From NCBI RefSeq assembly GCF_000647975.1, contig NZ_JFKE01000004.1, forward strand, positions 310,001 through 374,000: a DNA stretch of 64,000 nucleotides. The letters are read 5' to 3'. Source of the DNA: Actibacterium mucosum KCTC 23349 (GTDB lineage Bacteria > Pseudomonadota > Alphaproteobacteria > Rhodobacterales > Rhodobacteraceae). A model generated the notes under the pieces. That model did no database searches and was not told the DNA's origin. It worked only from the letters and a program-made list of their open reading frames with translations. Positions 56,615 through 64,000 of this stretch are shown here, piece after piece. The position numbers were made by a program, and so were the translations under genes. Within the stretch, counting starts at the first letter, position 1. Every line of letters begins with the position of its first letter.

Positions 56615-57778
56615 ATGAGGGAGGAGACCACGATTACCCAGCAACCACTTGTTCGCAGCGCCTTTGCCGATGCCTGCGCCCCCGACCCGGTGGGCGATCT
56701 GGCACGCGGCCTTTCGGGTGCGCCTGCGGCCGAACTGGTGGTGCTGTTTGTCTCGCCCCGCGCCAACGCCGCGGCGGTGATTGCCCGCGCGGCGCAGGTG
56801 TTTGCCCCTGCATCGGTTATCGGTTGCACCACGGCAGGCGAAATCGGGCCGCAGGGATATGCCGAGGGGCAGATCGTGGCGCTGATGCTGCCCAAGGCGC
56901 ACTTTCGGGCGCGTATCACCCGGATTGACGCGCTGGAGACCGTGGGAACAGGAACCGGACTGATCGACAGGGTGCTGCGCACCCGCACCGCCCTGCTGCG
57001 CGATCACCCCCATTGGCCGCACGAGTTTGCTTTTCTGATGGTCGACGGGATGTCGACGCAGGAAGACCGGCTGGCCGCGCATCTGTCCGCCGGGATCGGA
57101 ACCGTGCCCCTGTTTGGCGGGTCCGCCGGGGACGGCGATGACTTTGGCCGAACATTTGTGCTGCATGACGGGCAGACCCATACGAATGCGGCGGTGCTGG
57201 TGCAGCTGCGCACCGATTGCCCCGTGCATGTCTTTTGCTCGGATCACATGATCCCGACCGCCCAGCGCATGGTGGTCACCCGCGCCGATCCCGCCCGCCG
57301 CATCGTGCACGAGATCAACGGCGCCCCCGCTGCCCCCGAATATGCCCGCATTCTGGGCAAGGACCCCACGCAGCTGACAACATTTACATTCGCCGCGCAT
57401 CCCGTGGTGGTACGGATCGGGGATCACCATCACGTCCGGTCGATCCGTCAGGTGTTGGAAAACGGCGATCTGGCCTTTTTCTCGGCGGTGGATGAAGGCG
57501 TGGTGCTGAGCCTGGCCGAGGCCAAGGACATGGTCAGCCACCTGCAGGAAGAAATGGCCGCGCTGCATGACAACAACGCACCGGATGCCATTCTGGCCTG
57601 TGACTGCGTGCTGCGCCGCAAAGAGGCCGAGCAGCGGCAGGTTGTCGGACAGCTGTCCGATGTGCTGGCCGACAACAACGTGGTGGGCTTTTCCACCTAT
57701 GGTGAGCAGGTCGGCGGCATGCATGTGAACCAGACACTGACGGGCGTGGCCATCTACCCGCCGGATCGCCGCCCATGA
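56615..57778 (+). CDS. nosP: FIST-domain sensor, NosP-like
   Basis: The 387-residue protein has FIST_N (about 38-220: VIGCTTAGEIGPQGY, FGGSAGDGDDFGRTF) and FIST_C (about 225-365: EYARILGK, CDCVLRRKEAEQ, VGFSTYGEQVGG) domains. In Pseudomonas and others FIST/NosP proteins bind haem, sense nitric oxide, and inhibit an adjacent NahK-type kinase. Conserved histidines are present but the haem ligand cannot be assigned by eye. Its stop overlaps the kinase start by 4 bases, which makes co-expression near-certain. Confidence 0.8.
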   Translation: MREETTITQQPLVRSAFADACAPDPVGDLARGLSGAPAAELVVLFVSPRANAAAVIARAAQVFAPASVIGCTTAGEIGPQGYAEGQIVALMLPKAHFRARITRIDALETVGTGTGLIDRVLRTRTALLRDHPHWPHEFAFLMVDGMSTQEDRLAAHLSAGIGTVPLFGGSAGDGDDFGRTFVLHDGQTHTNAAVLVQLRTDCPVHVFCSDHMIPTAQRMVVTRADPARRIVHEINGAPAAPEYARILGKDPTQLTTFTFAAHPVVVRIGDHHHVRSIRQVLENGDLAFFSAVDEGVVLSLAEAKDMVSHLQEEMAALHDNNAPDAILACDCVLRRKEAEQRQVVGQLSDVLADNNVVGFSTYGEQVGGMHVNQTLTGVAIYPPDRRP

Positions 57779-59820
57779 GCCATGGCCTGATAAACCCTGC
57801 CGACAGTCTGGAACAACAGAACGAAAAGTTGCTGACCATCGCTGCCGCGCTGATGCGCCGGGTGGAACAAAGCGCCGATGCGCCCGGCGCGGCCTATGCG
57901 CAGTTTCAGCGCGCCGCGCTGTTGGAGGAAGAGGTGCGCAGCCGCACCGGCGAGCTGGAACACGCGCTGGACCTGCTCAACAGCTCCAACGCGCAGCTGG
58001 AGCGCGCAAATCGCGCCACCGAGGCCGCCCGCGCCGACCTTGCCAACGCGATCGAGGCGGTGCGCGAGGGGTTTGCCCTGTTCTCGCCCGATGACCGTCT
58101 GGTGCTGTGCAACAGCCGGTTCGGTATGCATATGCCCGAGCTGCGCCGCCACTTGCAGCCCGGTTTGGCCTTCGGCGATTACGTCGCGCAGGTCGCTGTT
58201 AGCCCGGCGTTGGACCTGCCGCCCGGCGACACGGCGCAGGGCTGGGCCACGAACCGCATGAACCGCCACGCGCAAGATCACGTGCTGTTCAACGTGGCGC
58301 TGACCGGTGACCGATGGCTGCAGGTTTCCGAGCATCGCACCCCCACCGGTGGCACCGTGGTTCTGCAGACCGACGTCACCGGGATCATGCGGCGGCAACT
58401 GCAAGAGCGCGAGCGCATGCTGGACGATCAGGCCCGCCTGATCCGCGCGACGCTGGAACACCTGAATCAGGGCGTGTGCATCTTTGACGGCGAAGGCTGC
58501 CTTGTGGGCCGCAACACGCAAGCCAGCGCGTTACTGTCCGTGCCCCTGTCGCGGTTCGAGCTGGGCACGCCCTTTGCTACGCTTTTTGCCGGGCTGTCCG
58601 GCGCCATGCCGATGGACCGGTTGCAGGGCTGGATGGCTGCGGGTGACCAGGCCGCGCCGCTGTCAGACGAGCTGTCGCTGCCCGGCCCGCGTGTTCTAAC
58701 CCTGTTTGCCGAGAAGATCCCGACGCAGGGTTTCGTGATCAGCTTCACCGATATCTCGCAGGAACGCGCCGCCACGCAGGCCGCACGCGAAGCCAACGAA
58801 ACGCTGGAACGCCGCGTAGTGGAACGCACGCTGGAACTGCAGGACGCGCTGGCCGAGGCGGAGCGGGCCAACCAGTCGAAATCGCGTTTTGTTGCGGCGG
58901 CCAGCCACGATCTGTTGCAGCCCTTGTCGGCTGCCAAGCTGTTCCTGTCGACCCTGGATGCCGGAACCGATCAACGCGCAACTGCCGCCAAGGCCGCCCG
59001 CGCGCTGAGCAGCGTGGAAAGCATTATCGAGGCGTTGCTGGATATCTCCAAGCTGGATGCGGGCCGGGCCACGGTGCATCTGTCGCCGGTGCGGATCGAC
59101 CGGTTGCTGGCGCAGTTGGCCGACGAAATGACACCCCCGGCGGTGGCCAAGGGTCTGGATTTGCGGGTGGTGCCTTGCCGCGCCGTGGTGATCAGCGACG
59201 CCACCTATTTGCGGCGTATTCTGCAAAACCTGATCTCGAACGCCATTCGGTACACGGTGTCGGGCCGGGTTCTGGTGGGCGCGCGACGGCTGCGCGACGC
59301 GGTGCGGCTGGAGGTGTGGGATACCGGGCCGGGCATCCCCGAAGCCGCGCGCGAGCGGGTGTTTGGCGAGTTTCAGCGTCTGGATGCGGCGGCCAGCGCG
59401 GCCGAGGGTATGGGGCTGGGCCTGTCGATTGTCGAGCGGGCCTGCGCATTGTTGCACCACCCGCTAAACCTGATCTCGACCGAGGGGCGCGGCAGCGTCT
59501 TTCAGGTTACGGTGCCGCTGGACGGCGCGCCGGCGCGGGGCGGGTTGGCGATGGTGGTTGGCAAAGCAGATTGCACCGCCGAGATCATCGCCGCACTGGA
59601 GGCCGAGGGGATCGATACGCTGAGCGCGCCCAGTGCAGCCGAGGCCGAGGCGCTGTTGGCCGAGCTGGACCTGCATCCCGATGTGGTGTTGTGCGGTGCC
59701 ACGCCCCTGCCCCGCACCGCCGCGCCGGTCTTTTGGATCGGGGCGGGTGCAGCCCCGGCGGGTGTGCCGGTTGTGGGGGCGCAGGATCTGGGCCCGGTGC
59801 AGGCGTTGTTGGGCGCTTAG
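57775..59820 (+). CDS. NahK/ErcS-like hybrid histidine kinase with degenerate receiver
   Basis: The 681-residue kinase has an N-terminal coiled coil (about 25-90), two PAS regions (about 90-205 and 230-330), a second coiled coil, then HisKA with phospho-His378 (AAASHDLLQPLS), and a HATPase (about 480-585: LQNLISNAIRYT, DTGPGIPE, GMGLGLSIVE). No membrane segment is visible, so it is cytosolic. The final 95 residues resemble a receiver but the acid pair reads VVGKADC and the expected phosphoacceptor site reads PDVVLCGATPLP, lacking Asp. Phosphate likely goes to the LuxR regulator upstream. Confidence 0.82.
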   Translation: MSHGLINPADSLEQQNEKLLTIAAALMRRVEQSADAPGAAYAQFQRAALLEEEVRSRTGELEHALDLLNSSNAQLERANRATEAARADLANAIEAVREGFALFSPDDRLVLCNSRFGMHMPELRRHLQPGLAFGDYVAQVAVSPALDLPPGDTAQGWATNRMNRHAQDHVLFNVALTGDRWLQVSEHRTPTGGTVVLQTDVTGIMRRQLQERERMLDDQARLIRATLEHLNQGVCIFDGEGCLVGRNTQASALLSVPLSRFELGTPFATLFAGLSGAMPMDRLQGWMAAGDQAAPLSDELSLPGPRVLTLFAEKIPTQGFVISFTDISQERAATQAAREANETLERRVVERTLELQDALAEAERANQSKSRFVAAASHDLLQPLSAAKLFLSTLDAGTDQRATAAKAARALSSVESIIEALLDISKLDAGRATVHLSPVRIDRLLAQLADEMTPPAVAKGLDLRVVPCRAVVISDATYLRRILQNLISNAIRYTVSGRVLVGARRLRDAVRLEVWDTGPGIPEAARERVFGEFQRLDAAASAAEGMGLGLSIVERACALLHHPLNLISTEGRGSVFQVTVPLDGAPARGGLAMVVGKADCTAEIIAALEAEGIDTLSAPSAAEAEALLAELDLHPDVVLCGATPLPRTAAPVFWIGAGAAPAGVPVVGAQDLGPVQALLGA

Positions 59821-61418
59821 TCGCGCCCGGCCTCCCACGCGGCCCAGGCCTCGGGCGTGTCCAGATCGGTCACCGCGCCCTGACCCGGCGTGGGCACGTC
59901 CACCACCATCTCGGACGCGGCGCGCAGCACCTCGCGCGCACCTGTGTCGCCGCGCAGGGCGCTGAGCGCTTCGAAAAAACGGCGACTGAACAACACCGGG
60001 TGACCGCGTGTGCCGTCTGCGGCGACCGACCGGCAGATCTCGGCCCCGGTATCGGGATCAAAGGCGGCTGTCAGGGCGCGAAAATGATCGGTGGTGACCT
60101 CGGGCATATCGGCCAGTGCCACGATAACGCCGGCGGCGTCGGCGGGGATATCGGCCAGCCCGGCGCGCAGGGATCCTGCCATACCTTCGGCCCAATCCTC
60201 GGTCTCGGTGACGGCCACGGGCAGATCCCCCAGCGCGGCACGTCGGGCAGTGTGGCCCTTGGGCAGGACCACGCGGGTTTCGGCACCTGTGTCGGCCGCG
60301 ACCGCAATGCGCGCGGCGCGGTGCAGCAGCGCCTCGCCATCTACCTGCCGGGTCAGCTTGTCCTGCCCACGCATGCGGCGGGCGCGCCCGGCAGCCAGCA
60401 GCAGGATCGCAACGCCGGATTGCGCCTGCAACGGGGCCCGGCGCGGTTGGGCACGTTGCGGAATTTCCTTCAGAAGCCCTCCTACTCCCATCGCGGCGAT
60501 ATCCCCGGTGGTGATCGACAGGCCAGCGACGATGCGTTCCAGCACCCAGTCGGCGCCATTGAGCGCCGGCGAACGCGCACAGCCGGGCAGACCTATGACC
60601 GGCGCGCCGTTCAGCGTGCCGGTAAAGAGCAGGTTGCCCGGATCAACGGGCATGCCGAACCGGGTAATCGCGCCGCCGGCCTGTTCGACGGCCGCCGGGG
60701 CCACATCGCCCCGGTCCGAGGTGGCCGAGGCGCCGAAGATCAGCGTCAGGTCGGCGGCGGTGCGTGTCAGCGCGGCGGCCACGTCATCGGTGCGGTGGGG
60801 GACGGTTTGAACCTGGTTCAGGTCAACGCCCAGGCGGGTCAGGCGGGCCCGGGTCACGTCCTGGGCCTTGGTCAGAAGGCTGGGCTTGAAGCCCGGCGTT
60901 TCGGTCAGGATCAGGGCGGCGCTTTTCACGCGGTTGCCGCGCACCGCCAGGGGCGGTGCTTGAACCGCGTTCATCGCGCCGCGCAGCGCGGCACCCGGCA
61001 GCGCGTAGGGGATGATCTTGACGGTGGCCAGCAGGGTGCCGGCGGTCACGCGGTGGGCATGGGGCAGCGTGGCCAGCGAGATCGCCTCGTCCACCGCGTT
61101 AAGCGCGGTGAGCGTTTCGGTGTCGACGGTGAAGAGCCCGTCGCGCGCCGCGACGAGGTTCACGCGGCCGGTAAAGGGCGCCTCGGCCCGGATGCCATCG
61201 CCGGCCAGCGCGGTGGCCAGCGATTGGGCGGCGGCGTCTTCGGCCACATCGCCGGGGTCGAGCCGGGCGACGGTGACCTGCGCCACGCCGGCGGCCAGCA
61301 GGTCGTCGATATCTCTCTGGTCCAGCACCCGGCCCTTCTTGAACACGCGGCCGGCGCGCAGCCCGTGGGCCAGCACCGCGCCCAGCGCCTGATCGGTTGG
61401 GACGGGTCCGAACTTCAC
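59817..61418 (-). CDS. MoeA/MogA-like molybdopterin-binding domain fused to MocA-type cytidylyltransferase
   Basis: The 533-residue protein is a fusion. Residues about 1-335 form a molybdopterin-binding (MoeA-like) unit: RVFKKGRVLDQRDIDDLLAAG, TETPGFKPS, FGASATSDRGD, GLPGCARSP. Residues about 340-533 form a MobA/MocA nucleotidyltransferase: ILLLAAGRARRMRGQDKL, VALADMPEV, GHPVLFSRRFFE. This would make and transfer molybdopterin cytosine dinucleotide, the cofactor of CODH-type enzymes. It is the last gene of the maturation unit (4-base overlap with xdhC). Confidence 0.85.
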   Translation of the reverse strand: MKFGPVPTDQALGAVLAHGLRAGRVFKKGRVLDQRDIDDLLAAGVAQVTVARLDPGDVAEDAAAQSLATALAGDGIRAEAPFTGRVNLVAARDGLFTVDTETLTALNAVDEAISLATLPHAHRVTAGTLLATVKIIPYALPGAALRGAMNAVQAPPLAVRGNRVKSAALILTETPGFKPSLLTKAQDVTRARLTRLGVDLNQVQTVPHRTDDVAAALTRTAADLTLIFGASATSDRGDVAPAAVEQAGGAITRFGMPVDPGNLLFTGTLNGAPVIGLPGCARSPALNGADWVLERIVAGLSITTGDIAAMGVGGLLKEIPQRAQPRRAPLQAQSGVAILLLAAGRARRMRGQDKLTRQVDGEALLHRAARIAVAADTGAETRVVLPKGHTARRAALGDLPVAVTETEDWAEGMAGSLRAGLADIPADAAGVIVALADMPEVTTDHFRALTAAFDPDTGAEICRSVAADGTRGHPVLFSRRFFEALSALRGDTGAREVLRAASEMVVDVPTPGQGAVTDLDTPEAWAAWEAGRD

Positions 61419-62407
61419 GGGCGGGTCTCAGGACGGCGCAGGCGCTCGGTCATCTGGCCAAGGATCGACACCGCGATCTCGGCCGGGGTTTTCGACCCGA
61501 TATTCAGGCCCACGGGGCCGTGGATGCGGGCAATCTGGGCCTTGGAAAACCCTTGCTGCTGCAGGAACGCCACGCGTTTGCCATGGGTGCGGGTGGAGCC
61601 GAGGCAGCCGAGATAGAAGATATCCGCCCCCAGCGCCGCCTGGATCGCGGGATTGTCCAGCTTGGGGTCGTGGGTCAGCGTCACTACAGCGGTGCGCGCA
61701 TCCAGCCCGTGGGCGGCCAGCGCCTCGTCCGGCCAGTCGTTCACAACCGTGTGGCCAGGGAAGCGGGCGGTGGAGCCAAAACTGTCGCGTGGGTCGATCA
61801 CGGTGACGTCGTAGCCAGCCAGCGCCGCCATATCCGACAGGGCCTGCGCGATATGCACCGCGCCGATAATGGCCAGCCGCAGGGGCGGCATGTGCAGGCC
61901 AATGAAAAGTTCACCATCGAGCCGCGATTTCTCGGCCAGCGCGGCCTCGGCGATCTGCGGGTCGTCCAGCGCGGCGATCTTGCGGTCCCACGTGGACATG
62001 TTCACCACATAGGCGGCGGGGCGACGCGCGGCGCGGGCGGCGGCCAGATCGCGCAGCAGGTCCGAAGACGGCCCCTGCCCCACGCCGATGGGTTCCACCA
62101 GCACCTTGATCCGCCCGCCACAGGCCAGACCCACGGCAAAAGCATCGTCATCGCTGACGCCGAACTCCAGCACGCGGCATTCGCCGGTTTCCAGCAGGTC
62201 CAGCGCCTCGGCCACCACGGCGCCTTCGACGCAGCCGCCCGAGACCGACCCCACCATCGCCGCATCGCCGGATATTGCCAGCTGCGCACCCACGGGCCGG
62301 GGGGCCGAGCCCCAGGTTTCCAACACCGTGGCCAGCGCCACCGGCTGGCCTGCGTCGACCATGGCCAGCGCGGCCTCGATGATCTGATCGTGTTCGGCAA
62401 TGCTCAT
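61415..62407 (-). CDS. XdhC/CoxF-family molybdenum cofactor insertion protein
   Basis: The 330-residue protein has the XdhC N-terminal domain (VLETWGSAPRP, GSVSGGCVEGAVV) and a C-terminal Rossmann-like domain (IIGAVHIAQALSDMAALAGYDVTVIDPRDSFG in parts: IIGAVHIAQAL, VTVIDPRDSFG). XdhC proteins bind sulfurated Moco and load it into xanthine dehydrogenase or CODH-type enzymes. It overlaps its neighbours on both sides by 4 bases. Confidence 0.9.
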   Translation of the reverse strand: MSIAEHDQIIEAALAMVDAGQPVALATVLETWGSAPRPVGAQLAISGDAAMVGSVSGGCVEGAVVAEALDLLETGECRVLEFGVSDDDAFAVGLACGGRIKVLVEPIGVGQGPSSDLLRDLAAARAARRPAAYVVNMSTWDRKIAALDDPQIAEAALAEKSRLDGELFIGLHMPPLRLAIIGAVHIAQALSDMAALAGYDVTVIDPRDSFGSTARFPGHTVVNDWPDEALAAHGLDARTAVVTLTHDPKLDNPAIQAALGADIFYLGCLGSTRTHGKRVAFLQQQGFSKAQIARIHGPVGLNIGSKTPAEIAVSILGQMTERLRRPETRP

Positions 62408-63654
62408 GACATCATCCCCATCAGCCGGGCCTTTTCGCCGGTGTCCCCGGGGGTGGAGATCGCGGCGGCCAGCCCTTCCAGCGAGGCAATGGAATGCCCC
62501 GCCCTGAACGTATCAACATGGGGTAGCATCGCGCGGATGCCAATGGCCTTGGGCGCGAATTGGTCCCATCGCAAAAGCGGGTTGATCCAGATCAGCTGTC
62601 GGCAGCTGAGGTGCAGGCGCTGCATCTCGGCGCCCAGCGCTTTGGCATCGCCCCGGTCCAGCCCGTCGGTGATCAGCAGCACCACCGCGCCCGAGCCCAG
62701 CACGCGGCGCGACCAGTCGCGGTTAAACGCGTGCAGCGTGTCGCCGATCCGCGTGCCGCCCTCCCAATCCTGTGCCTCGGCCCCGGCGGCGGCCAGCGCG
62801 GCATCCACATCCCGGGTCACGAGGTGGCGGGTGATATTGGTCAGCCGGGTGCCAAAGGTGAAGGCATGCACCCTGGCCCATCCCGCGCCCTTTTGCTGCG
62901 CGACGGCGTGGACAAAATGCAAAACCATCCGCGAATATTGCGACATAGAGCCGGAAATATCGCAAAGCACCACCAGGTTCGGCCAGCGGGTGCGGCGGTT
63001 GCGGGTGGCAAAGTTGCGAATCTCGCCGCCGTTGCGGGCGGCATCGCGCATGGTGCGGCGCCAATCGGGCAGCTTGCCGTGGCTGGCGGCCATGGTGCGG
63101 CGCGACCGGATCGGTTTCACCGGCAGGCGCAGCCGGGCCAGCATGCGCTTGGCCTGGGCAATTTCGTCGGTGCTCATCTGTTCAAAATCCAGCGTCTTCA
63201 GGCGTTCCTGCCCGCTGGTGGTGCGGCTGGCGTCGATCTCGATCTCTTCGCCCTCGGCCTCGGGGATCTCGGGCAGATCGCGCTCCACCCCGTCCAGCAA
63301 CGCCTCGGCCGCGCGTTTCTCGGCCGCGCGGGCCTGCCGCTCCTGCGCTGCGCCGCGCACCGAGGGCAGCATCATCGACATCATCTGCTCCATATACCGC
63401 GGATCGCGCCAGAACAGACGAAAGACCTGCGCAAACACCGCGCGCTGTTCGGGGCGCGACACGAAACTGGCGTGCAGCACCCAGTAAAAATCGGTCTTGT
63501 CGGTGAAGCCCGCGGCCTCGACCGCGCGCACCGCGTCCAGCACCCGGCCCGGCCCCACCGGCAGCCCTGCCTTGCGCAGCGCGCGGGCGAAATGCACGAT
63601 ATTGTGGGCCAGCTTGCCGTCTTCGGGAATGTCCAGCGCGGCGGATTCCGACAT
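62404..63654 (-). CDS. coxE: CoxE-type von Willebrand factor A domain protein
   Basis: The 416-residue protein has the CoxE layout: an N-terminal helical part (FARALRKAGLPVGPGRVLDA, FRLFWRDPRYMEQMM), a charged linker, and a C-terminal VWA domain with the MIDAS motif DISGSMS and TDGLDRGD. With CoxD it forms a MoxR-VWA chaperone pair that helps complete the Mo-Cu or Mo active site. It overlaps xdhC by 4 bases. Confidence 0.9.
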   Translation of the reverse strand: MSESAALDIPEDGKLAHNIVHFARALRKAGLPVGPGRVLDAVRAVEAAGFTDKTDFYWVLHASFVSRPEQRAVFAQVFRLFWRDPRYMEQMMSMMLPSVRGAAQERQARAAEKRAAEALLDGVERDLPEIPEAEGEEIEIDASRTTSGQERLKTLDFEQMSTDEIAQAKRMLARLRLPVKPIRSRRTMAASHGKLPDWRRTMRDAARNGGEIRNFATRNRRTRWPNLVVLCDISGSMSQYSRMVLHFVHAVAQQKGAGWARVHAFTFGTRLTNITRHLVTRDVDAALAAAGAEAQDWEGGTRIGDTLHAFNRDWSRRVLGSGAVVLLITDGLDRGDAKALGAEMQRLHLSCRQLIWINPLLRWDQFAPKAIGIRAMLPHVDTFRAGHSIASLEGLAAAISTPGDTGEKARLMGMMS

Positions 63655-63655
63655 G

Positions 63656-64000
63656 TCAGGCCGCCAGTTCCGCCTTCACCTCGTCCAGCAGGCGCTTGGC
63701 GTCCGAGCCCTGCAATTTGGCGATATCGTCCTGGTATTTCAGGATGGCGCCGATGGTGTCGGCAATCACCTCGGGGCTGAGGTCGATCACATCCAGCGCC
63801 AGCAGGCATTTCGCCCAGTCGATGGTTTCGGCCACGCCGGGTTTCTTGAACAGATCCTCGGTGCGCAGCTTTTGCACAAATGCCACCACCTGCCGGCTGA
63901 GCGCATCTGACGCCTCGGGCGCGCGGGCCTGCAGGATCTCCAGCTCGCGCTCAAAAGCGGGGTAGTCAACCCAGTGATACAGGCACCGGCGTTTCAGCGC
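63656..64000 (-). CDS. coxD: MoxR-family AAA ATPase, CoxD-type (5'-partial, runs off the window edge)
   Basis: Only the C-terminal 114 codons are inside the window. The frame is open to position 64000 and begins with the CoxD hallmark LKRRCLYHWVDYP, followed by the lid helices (SRQVVAFVQKLRTEDLF, VAETIDWAKCLLALDV). No start is visible. The gene lies one base upstream of coxE, so the two are translated together. In the Mo-hydroxylase family it works with CoxE during maturation. Confidence 0.88.
   Translation of the reverse strand, partial: ALKRRCLYHWVDYPAFERELEILQARAPEASDALSRQVVAFVQKLRTEDLFKKPGVAETIDWAKCLLALDVIDLSPEVIADTIGAILKYQDDIAKLQGSDAKRLLDEVKAELAA

Noticed and set aside
59175-61616. 813-codon plus-strand frame across the kinase end and the MocA fusion
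   Set aside because: It overlaps the kinase in another frame and is antisense to the Moco gene; its Gly/Arg/Gln-rich composition is that of a shadow frame.

Overview
The window is high-GC DNA that reads like a Rhodobacterales (Roseobacter-clade) alphaproteobacterium. The grounds are the NADH dehydrogenase operon interrupted by many small accessory genes and followed by birA, coaX and RNase J, a NuoB nearly identical in motif and start to that of Rhodobacter capsulatus, and a form II (coxSLM-order) carbon monoxide dehydrogenase cluster. No rRNA, tRNA, CRISPR array, insertion sequence or prophage was seen. Coding density is very high and many genes overlap by 1-11 bases. The first and last genes run to the window edges.

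Layout. 1-6.5 kb (+): an isoprenylcysteine methyltransferase-like protein, a pentapeptide-repeat protein encoded by eleven 15-bp DNA units, release factor 3, an ExoD-like membrane protein, a PCu(A)C-type periplasmic protein with a partner carrying a CPFC motif, and a RhlE-type DEAD-box helicase with its own promoter and a structured leader. 6.5-29.3 kb (-): one long transcription unit nuoA-nuoN followed by birA, coaX and rnj. All 14 nuo genes are present, and 11 other genes lie between them: an RraB-like protein, a 60-residue membrane protein, several small secreted proteins and lipoproteins, a membrane-anchored protein sharing its C-terminal helix-hairpin-helix module with NuoE, a 74-residue membrane protein, a DUF3291-like protein, a second pentapeptide-repeat protein and a carboxymuconolactone-decarboxylase-like protein.

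29.4-43.2 kb: a WYL-domain repressor divergent from a small ABM-like protein; a minus-strand GST and DegT-type aminotransferase pair, with phosphoglycolate phosphatase further upstream; glmU-glmS followed by a PNPOx-like and an AlkD-like gene (+); an AMP-dependent acyl-CoA synthetase; a lipoprotein; moaA (+); and two M20-family amidohydrolases (-). The M20 genes are divergent from a complete dipeptide ABC transporter operon (dppDFABC, 43.4-49.2 kb), which suggests one peptide-uptake and hydrolysis unit. A DUF3422 protein and a small secreted protein made of three exact 30-residue repeats follow.

51.4-64 kb: a CO-dehydrogenase-type molybdenum hydroxylase locus in two blocks. coxG-coxS-coxL-coxM (-) is separated from the maturation genes coxD(partial)-coxE-xdhC-MoeA/MocA fusion (-) by a plus-strand module: a LuxR-type response regulator, a FIST-domain (NosP-like) sensor and a NahK/ErcS-like histidine kinase with a degenerate C-terminal receiver. 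In other bacteria FIST/NosP proteins partner with such kinases in nitric-oxide signalling. Its placement between the structural and maturation cox genes is the most interesting arrangement in the window. moaA at 39.8 kb would supply the molybdopterin precursor.
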